From a virus, in IMG/VR virus record IMGVR_UViG_3300017744_000100, positions 1 through 28,942 of that record: 28,942 bases of DNA, one strand, 5' to 3'. Both the position numbers and the translations under genes were made by a program. This document shows, one piece after another, positions 24,408-28,942 of this stretch (within the stretch, counting starts at the first letter, position 1; every line of letters starts with the position of its first letter). The notes under the pieces were generated by a model. It made no database searches. It was not told where the DNA came from and worked only from the letters and a program-made list of their open reading frames with translations.

Positions 24408-26141
24408 TTAGTCTTCAAAAGAAGCACCAGTTGGGGTTAAAACAAAGTCAAGAGCTATAAACTCTGCTGTTTTAGTTGGTTGCAGGAACACTTGTCCTAC
24501 AAGTTTATTTTGGTCGATAACATCTGAAGTGTTTAATTGACCATCCATTTTAACTTGGAAAGCATATAATCCTTGTCTTTGGACTAAGTTTTCTAAGTAT
24601 GGGTTAACTTTCCTTAAGAATCTTTGGCGAGTTTCTTCGGTGTTTTGCTCAAAAACAAGTCCTTGGGCAAATCCATTGACTGTGTCTTTTACGTCAAGTA
24701 ATAAACGTCTAACGTTGACTCTATCGAGCGCACTTGCGGCTTGTTGAAGCGTTTTTTGCCCGAATACTACTACACCTTGTCCTGGGAAAGTTGCTAATGG
24801 ATTAACTTTAGATGTATAAAGATCATCACGTTGAGCTTTACTTAATTTAGTTTCAACTTTAGGTACGTTATTTAATCCACCTCTAGTTAAACCAGCAGGA
24901 GCAAACCATGGGGCAGCAATACTATCATTTTTAGCATATACACCCGGAATTATAGTTGAAGCAGGTGCCCAAACATTTTTACCTAAAACCCTACTATTTA
25001 CCTGTACCCATGGCCAGTAAGAGGCAGCGAATGAAGTATCTCTTTCTTCAGCTTCGTTTTTAACATTAGCTACAGTTGCACCATATCCATATAAATCTAC
25101 TACAGCCATATAATCACCTCTAGTTTCGGCATTTTCAATAATAGTAGTAATAGTGCTGTTATGGTCATTATTATTTAATCCAGGAGCTATAAGTGTTTTA
25201 AATTTATATTCTTCCTTATTAGTTAATATAGAAATTGCTTTCGTATAATCTCCAGGTGCTAAACCTTGGATATTAGTTGCACTTGATGCTGATCCATAGA
25301 TAGCAGCAACACTTCCAAAATTATCACCTACACCTGTACCAAAGGTTCCAGATCCTGATTGTGGGAGTAATTGGTCATAAGCTAATCCATCTGAGTTTCT
25401 GGTATTTACGCTACCATTAGCTGCTAAATACTGGTAAGTTGGACTATTTACAGATGAAATTCTTATAAATTTAGACTTGTTAGGATATTCACCTGATAAT
25501 GTTACACTAGATACTCCATTAGTAGTAGTTACAGCTTGTGACTGATCACCTATGGCTTTAGCAATGTAGTTATTAGATAAAGGATCCAAGGATAAATTAG
25601 TAAATTGTTCTAAAATAAGAGGTTTTGAGTTTGTGTCATCCCCCCTTCTAACTACTAAGCTAAAAGTACCAGCTTTTCTATTTACATTAGTTACTTCCCA
25701 TTTGAAATTATCCTTGTTGCCAGTAGCACTGTTTAAATACTCTCCTTTACCTAAGGTACTAATTACAAAGGGATCATTAGTATTATTAGCAGCACCCCCT
25801 ATTGAAGCGGATATAGAAGTTATTGCAGAAGAAGTTGCGGCTGTAAATGTACTTGCATCAGGTGCAACTCTTATTACAAGAGCACTAGCACCACCATTAT
25901 CGAAGTAGTTTTTAACTGCTAGGTTTGTGTATAATTCATAAGCTTGAGAGCCCGATTTTATTACGGTTCCAAAAATATCTTTAAATTCTTGGTAGTTATT
26001 AATCCCTGTAGGGATTTCTACAGGACCTCTTGCAGTAGGACCTATAATAGCCATTCCTGAAGGGTCTGTTCCTGGGGTTATGTATGATTTATCTACTTCT
26101 TGTAGTAATACACCAGGTGATACTAAAGTTTCTGTTGCCAT
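24408..26141 (-). CDS. Tail sheath protein, downstream copy
   Basis: This 577-aa protein is a contractile tail sheath subunit. The N-terminus (LVSPGVLLQEVDKS) is the usual sheath opening. The C-terminal half has SFAASYWPWVQVN, VWAPAS.IIPGVYAKND, SKVNPLATFPGQGVVVFGQ, LDRVNVRRLLLDVK and EQNTEETRQRFLRKVNPYL, all standard sheath core motifs. It ends VLTPTGASFED. It starts 20 bases after the other sheath gene stops and no promoter-like element lies between, so they are probably co-transcribed. N-terminus, C-terminal third and leader are almost the same as in the other copy, while the middle (about 90-300) differs. This suggests duplication with free divergence of the surface domains. Confidence 0.93.
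   Translation of the reverse strand: MATETLVSPGVLLQEVDKSYITPGTDPSGMAIIGPTARGPVEIPTGINNYQEFKDIFGTVIKSGSQAYELYTNLAVKNYFDNGGASALVIRVAPDASTFTAATSSAITSISASIGGAANNTNDPFVISTLGKGEYLNSATGNKDNFKWEVTNVNRKAGTFSLVVRRGDDTNSKPLILEQFTNLSLDPLSNNYIAKAIGDQSQAVTTTNGVSSVTLSGEYPNKSKFIRISSVNSPTYQYLAANGSVNTRNSDGLAYDQLLPQSGSGTFGTGVGDNFGSVAAIYGSASSATNIQGLAPGDYTKAISILTNKEEYKFKTLIAPGLNNNDHNSTITTIIENAETRGDYMAVVDLYGYGATVANVKNEAEERDTSFAASYWPWVQVNSRVLGKNVWAPASTIIPGVYAKNDSIAAPWFAPAGLTRGGLNNVPKVETKLSKAQRDDLYTSKVNPLATFPGQGVVVFGQKTLQQAASALDRVNVRRLLLDVKDTVNGFAQGLVFEQNTEETRQRFLRKVNPYLENLVQRQGLYAFQVKMDGQLNTSDVIDQNKLVGQVFLQPTKTAEFIALDFVLTPTGASFED
24537..24610 (-). repeat. 74-bp block identical to 26291-26364
   Basis: A 74-bp stretch of this sheath gene is base-for-base identical to the other copy, flanked by sequence that differs at many silent sites. 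It encodes the conserved C-terminal segment around NPYLENLVQRQGLYAFQVKM. Confidence 0.85.
24694..24812 (-). repeat. 119-bp block identical to 26448-26566
   Basis: A 119-bp perfect match between the two sheath genes covers SKVNPLATFPGQGVVVFGQ through NVRRLLLD. The 83 bases between this block and the 74-bp block differ at many silent positions, so similarity is patchy rather than graded. Confidence 0.88.
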
Positions 26142-26161
26142 TTTATTTTTATTTTATAATA

Positions 26162-27934
26162 TTAGTCTTCAAAGTTAGCTCCTGTTGGGGTAATTACGAA
26201 ATCAAGAGCTATAAATTCCGCTGTTTTAGTAGGTTGTAAGAATACCTGTCCTATTAATTGGTTTTTATCAATTATATCGGCGGTATTATTTTGACCATCC
26301 ATTTTAACTTGGAAAGCATATAATCCTTGTCTTTGGACTAAGTTTTCTAAGTATGGGTTAACTTGTCTTAGGAAACGTTGACGAGTTTCTTCTGTGTTTT
26401 GTTCAAAGACTAATTTTCTAGAGAATCCATCAACCGTATCCTTCACATCAAGTAATAAACGTCTAACGTTGACTCTATCGAGCGCACTTGCGGCTTGTTG
26501 AAGCGTTTTTTGCCCGAATACTACTACACCTTGTCCTGGGAAAGTTGCTAATGGATTAACTTTAGAAGTATATAAAGTATCTCTTTGTGCTTTACTTAAT
26601 TTAGTTTCAACTTTTTTAACACCTGTTACTTTACCACGGGTATTACCTGCGGGTGCAAACCATGGGGCTGCAATACTATCATTTTTAGCATATACACCAG
26701 GTACTATTACAGAAGCGGGTGCCCAAACATCTCTTCTTAAATTTATGCTGGTTACTTGAGCCCATGGCCAGTAAGAAGCAGCAAATGAGGTATCTAATTC
26801 CTCTGTTTTTGTTGTTACTGTGTTTATAGTAGTAGTTCCATATGATACGGGGTCTACTAAAAATAAACTATCACCACGTGTTTCAGTATTAGCAATAATA
26901 GTAGCTATATCTGTAGAATGGTGTTCTTGGTTAAAACCAGGAACTATAAGGGTTTTAAATTTAAATTCTTCTTTATTAGTAAGAATATTAACAGCATCAT
27001 CATAATCAGATGTTTTTAATCCCTGAATATTAACGTTAGCTCCTTCAGTAGAGGCACCTGCATATTGACCATAATCACCTGCTTCGCCTGTAGGAAGTAA
27101 TGAACCTACACCCCCAAAGAAAGCACCACTTTGTGCTGTAGGGAGAGAAGCTGAATAAGAAGTACCTGCAGCGTCTGTTTGTACTGCGTTATTGATTGAA
27201 TATTCATAAGTAGGTAAATTTACATCTTTTACTCTTATAAATTTAGACTTATTAGGGTATTCACCAGAAACTATAATACCAGTAGCATCACTATTTTTAG
27301 TAATTTTTTGATCACCAATGGCCTTAGCAACATAATTAGGTGAAAGGGGATCTAAAGATACACCAGTAAATTGTTCTAAAATAACAGGCTTAGAAGTTGA
27401 ATCATCTCCTCTTCTAACAACTAAAGTAAATGTACCTGATTTATTGTTTATGTTTGTAATTTCCCACCTAAAGTTATCTGCAGATCCTGATTTTAAAATT
27501 CCTCCGGCAAATTTCTCGGGTGCCGTGGTTAATGCGATTGCATTATTGAGACCTTCACCCTCACCTATAGTTTCCAGGGTAAAGGGTTGTGTACTGCTTT
27601 TTGCAGAAGCGGATACATGTGTGCTATCGGCATAATCCCAATTAGCTGAAGAGGATACTACTCTAACTACTAAAAGGCTGGCACCCCCATTATTAAAATA
27701 GTTTCTAGCGGCTAAGCTAGTAAAGTATTCATATCCTTGGGAGGCAGATTCAAATGTAGTTCCATAGGTATCTTTAAATTCTTGGAAATTATTAATTAAT
27801 GTAGGTACCTCAACGGGTCCTTTTACAGCAGGACCAATAATTGCTAATCCTGAAGGGTCTGTTCCAGGAGTAATGTAGCTTTTATCTACTTCCTGAAGTA
27901 ATACACCCGGTGATACTAAAGTTTCTGTTGCCAT
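26162..27934 (-). CDS. Tail sheath protein, upstream copy
   Basis: This 590-aa protein is the second tail sheath subunit, upstream in transcription. It shares the first 29 residues with the other copy except for one change (DPSGL for DPSGM), and the same C-terminal core motifs, ending VITPTGANFED. The middle (about 90-310) is clearly different, including an extra GEGEGLNNAIALTTAPEKFA stretch. It is preceded by a hairpin terminator and a TATTTGTATACAATAAC element, with leader AAAAATAAA before ATG, a strong Bacteroidota-type initiation region. Both sheath genes are intact, so the virion may use both, or one may be an alternative form. Confidence 0.93.
   Translation of the reverse strand: MATETLVSPGVLLQEVDKSYITPGTDPSGLAIIGPAVKGPVEVPTLINNFQEFKDTYGTTFESASQGYEYFTSLAARNYFNNGGASLLVVRVVSSSANWDYADSTHVSASAKSSTQPFTLETIGEGEGLNNAIALTTAPEKFAGGILKSGSADNFRWEITNINNKSGTFTLVVRRGDDSTSKPVILEQFTGVSLDPLSPNYVAKAIGDQKITKNSDATGIIVSGEYPNKSKFIRVKDVNLPTYEYSINNAVQTDAAGTSYSASLPTAQSGAFFGGVGSLLPTGEAGDYGQYAGASTEGANVNIQGLKTSDYDDAVNILTNKEEFKFKTLIVPGFNQEHHSTDIATIIANTETRGDSLFLVDPVSYGTTTINTVTTKTEELDTSFAASYWPWAQVTSINLRRDVWAPASVIVPGVYAKNDSIAAPWFAPAGNTRGKVTGVKKVETKLSKAQRDTLYTSKVNPLATFPGQGVVVFGQKTLQQAASALDRVNVRRLLLDVKDTVDGFSRKLVFEQNTEETRQRFLRQVNPYLENLVQRQGLYAFQVKMDGQNNTADIIDKNQLIGQVFLQPTKTAEFIALDFVITPTGANFED
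26291..26364 (-). repeat. 74-bp block identical to 24537-24610
   Basis: This is the upstream-sheath partner of the 74-bp perfect repeat in the downstream sheath gene. The following base differs on both sides. Confidence 0.85.
26448..26566 (-). repeat. 119-bp block identical to 24694-24812
   Basis: This is the upstream-sheath partner of the 119-bp perfect repeat. The spacing between the two perfect blocks (83 bases) is the same in both genes, so the copies are collinear here. Confidence 0.88.
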
Positions 27935-27951
27935 TTTATTTTTAATTTAAT

Positions 27952-27970
27952 GTTATTGTATACAAATATA
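27952..27970 (-). promoter_or_regulatory. Promoter-like element before the first sheath gene
   Basis: The minus strand reads TATATTTGTATACAATAAC. It contains TATATTTG, a match to the Bacteroidota -7 pattern TAnnTTTG, and also TATTTGTA plus CAATAA as at the tube and gp26-like genes. CAATAA lies 18 bases before the ATG at 27934. It follows a G/C-rich hairpin without a gap. Confidence 0.55.
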
Positions 27971-27990
27971 GGGGACCCTAGTGGGTCCCC
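27971..27990 (-). terminator. Strong hairpin upstream of the sheath genes, probable terminator
   Basis: GGGGACCC/GGGTCCCC is a perfect 8-bp G/C-rich stem (27971-27978 with 27983-27990) with a 4-nt loop. On the minus strand TATATTTG follows, so the T-run is weak and overlaps the promoter-like element. It lies 31 bases after the 85-aa gene stop. Termination is likely but could be partial. Confidence 0.7.
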
Positions 27991-28021
27991 CATAAATATA
28001 AAAATAGTTTCAAAACCGAAT

Positions 28022-28279
28022 TTATTCTCCTATCGGTGTAAATTCTCCAGTTTCTAAATTAATACTTCCTTTTCCATAAGTTTCAGTAAGAGAAGATACT
28101 AATCCTTGTTCTTTTCTTCTTACTTCATGAAGATTAGCTTCAACTTGCCCTTTTCTTTCATGTAAGTTAATTTCATCAATATGAACCTGCCCAGCTTGAT
28201 GGACTACAGTAGCATAGAGTTGTTGAATTTCTCGGATTTGTCCGAGCTCATCATCATTAAATTTGATTGGATCTGCCAT
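28022..28279 (-). CDS. Small helical protein of the tail module, unknown function
   Basis: This 85-aa protein is mainly one long helix or coiled coil (residues about 8-68: DDELGQIREIQQLYATVV and following), then a short end YGKGSINLETGEFTPI. Similar small proteins with a coiled-coil body and a YG.G.I...TG.FTP end are, from memory, common among marine phage structural genes, always as unknowns. The leader is A-rich (AATTAAAAAGTT before ATG) and a palindromic promoter-like element lies 20 bases upstream. The gene ends just before a G/C-rich terminator, so it may be a single-gene transcript. No function can be given. Confidence 0.75.
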   Translation of the reverse strand: MADPIKFNDDELGQIREIQQLYATVVHQAGQVHIDEINLHERKGQVEANLHEVRRKEQGLVSSLTETYGKGSINLETGEFTPIGE

Positions 28280-28299
28280 AACTTTTTAATTTTATACGT

Positions 28300-28317
28300 T
28301 TACATATACGTATGTAA
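28300..28317 (-). promoter_or_regulatory. Promoter-like dyad before the 85-aa gene
   Basis: The minus strand reads TTACATACGTATATGTAA: 7-base arms TTACATA/TATGTAA around CGTA. TATATGTA matches the core of the other tail-gene elements, but CAATAA is not present here. It could be a promoter core or an operator. Confidence 0.4.
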
Positions 28318-28322
28318 TAATT

Positions 28323-28562
28323 TTAAGAAACCCCATTTATTGACGAAATACTTGCAAGAGCAACACCATTTATTGATGCTATACTGGCTTTAGCTATTCC
28401 ACCAAAAGAAGCTAAATTATCAGGCCCATCTGCTGCAGGAGCGGCTGCGGCTGCGGCCTGTTTCCGTGGTTGAGGTGAACGAACAAAGGGTACCCTACCT
28501 TGAACAAGTTTAGATTGTTCAGGTGTTTGAATAAACGGTATTCTACCTTGTATTAGTTTCAT
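28323..28562 (-). CDS. Small protein made of two short tandem repeats, unknown function
   Basis: This 79-aa protein has an unusual build. Residues 2-17 and 18-33 are a 16-aa tandem repeat (KLIQGRIPFIQTPEQS and KLVQGRVPFVRSPQPR). An Ala-rich hinge (AAAAAAPAADG) follows. The end holds an 11-aa repeat, ASIASINGVAL then ASISSINGVS. The last motif (SI.SINGV) resembles short segments I recall from phage tail and adhesin-associated proteins. Its ATG overlaps the stop of the upstream gene (TAATG), so it is translated with that probable virion protein. A binding or linking role in the particle is inference. Confidence 0.7.
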   Translation of the reverse strand: MKLIQGRIPFIQTPEQSKLVQGRVPFVRSPQPRKQAAAAAAPAADGPDNLASFGGIAKASIASINGVALASISSINGVS

Positions 28563-28942
28563 TATCCTTCGTTAATTTTTAGATCAGTAAAGTATACTGT
28601 AGCTCCTGATCCTACGTGGGGTTCAGTTCCTTGTGGGAGGTGTGGATTAGCTAATACTATATCTACGTGTCCTGAAGCTGTTGTTTGTACTGATAGATGT
28701 TGGTAAGCACTTGTTTGATCACCTGTGCCTGATGCCGCTTGGGTTACTAGGGGGTGACCAGTATCTATGTTAACTATTCTAATTTCGGGTGCAGTACCCG
28801 CATTATATTTTACTCCAACAGAAGCCGTAATGCTTCTGTGAGCATAAGATCCTATATTAAATGACCCATAGTCAGTAAGTTTAATAGCATGGTCACTACT
28901 TGAAATAAAGCTAGCTCCAAATTCTAATTCATGTTCATTGGG
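28562..28942 (-). CDS. C-terminal part of an unknown, probably virion, protein (cut by window edge)
   Basis: The minus strand is open from the window edge to TAA at 28562-28564, giving 126 residues of a protein whose start lies outside. The sequence is strand-rich with no charge clusters: HAIKLTDYGSFNIGSYAHRS, SITASVGVKYNAGTAPEIRI, LVTQAASGTGDQTSAYQHLS, and VGSGATVYFTDLKINEG at the end. It looks like a beta-sandwich, as in phage decoration, fibre or carbohydrate-binding domains. I do not recognise a family. It shares TAATG with the following repeat protein, and the neighbouring genes are all structural. Confidence 0.65.
   Translation of the reverse strand, partial: PNEHELEFGASFISSSDHAIKLTDYGSFNIGSYAHRSITASVGVKYNAGTAPEIRIVNIDTGHPLVTQAASGTGDQTSAYQHLSVQTTASGHVDIVLANPHLPQGTEPHVGSGATVYFTDLKINEG

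Noticed and set aside
24408-27934. Sheath duplication as an assembly artefact
   Set aside because: The copies differ through most of their length, both stay open, and each has its own stop and leader, so they are real paralogs. Only the identical blocks deserve a read-level check.

Overview
The window looks like part of a large contractile-tailed (myovirus, T4-like) phage genome. Every gene I can support lies on the minus strand, so transcription runs from high to low coordinates. The DNA is AT-rich and tightly packed, with many 1-11 nt start/stop overlaps and no intergenic gap over about 80 nt. I found no tRNA, rRNA, CRISPR array or insertion sequence. Most start codons follow A-rich leaders (for example AAAAATAAA before ATG) with no Shine-Dalgarno sequence, and some promoter-like sites fit TAnnTTTG. 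Both are typical of Bacteroidota, so a flavobacterial-type host is a reasonable inference, not a proof.

Region 1 (28942 to 12251) is a tail/baseplate module. In transcription order it holds: the end of an unrecognised probable virion protein; two small proteins; two tandem paralogous tail sheath genes; the tail tube protein; a T4 gp26-like assembly chaperone; an ATG-less reading frame probably reached by +1 ribosomal frameshifting; a 1742-residue tape measure protein with two internal repeat families; and four baseplate/tail proteins. Hairpin terminators placed directly before a recurring TAT(A/T)TGTA...CAATAA element punctuate this module.

Region 2 (12226 to 3116) is a replication, recombination and nucleotide module: a compact family A-like DNA polymerase, an unknown 129-aa protein, a gp32-like single-strand binding protein, a UvsX/RecA recombinase, a FEN-type 5' nuclease, a DnaB-type helicase, ribonucleotide reductase subunits NrdB and NrdA, and a small membrane protein. 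A hairpin terminator closes it.

Region 3 (3051 to 1) is the accessory part. A 63-aa protein and a basic protein with an AT-hook-like tail are followed by a QueD-like enzyme, a DpdA-like base-exchange enzyme, a membrane-anchored PD-(D/E)XK nuclease-like protein and QueC, which is cut by the window edge. QueD and QueC act in synthesis of the 7-deazaguanine preQ0, and DpdA-family enzymes insert such bases into DNA. The likely system is therefore replacement of guanine in the phage genome by a 7-deazaguanine, which would protect it from restriction. FolE and QueE are not in the window.
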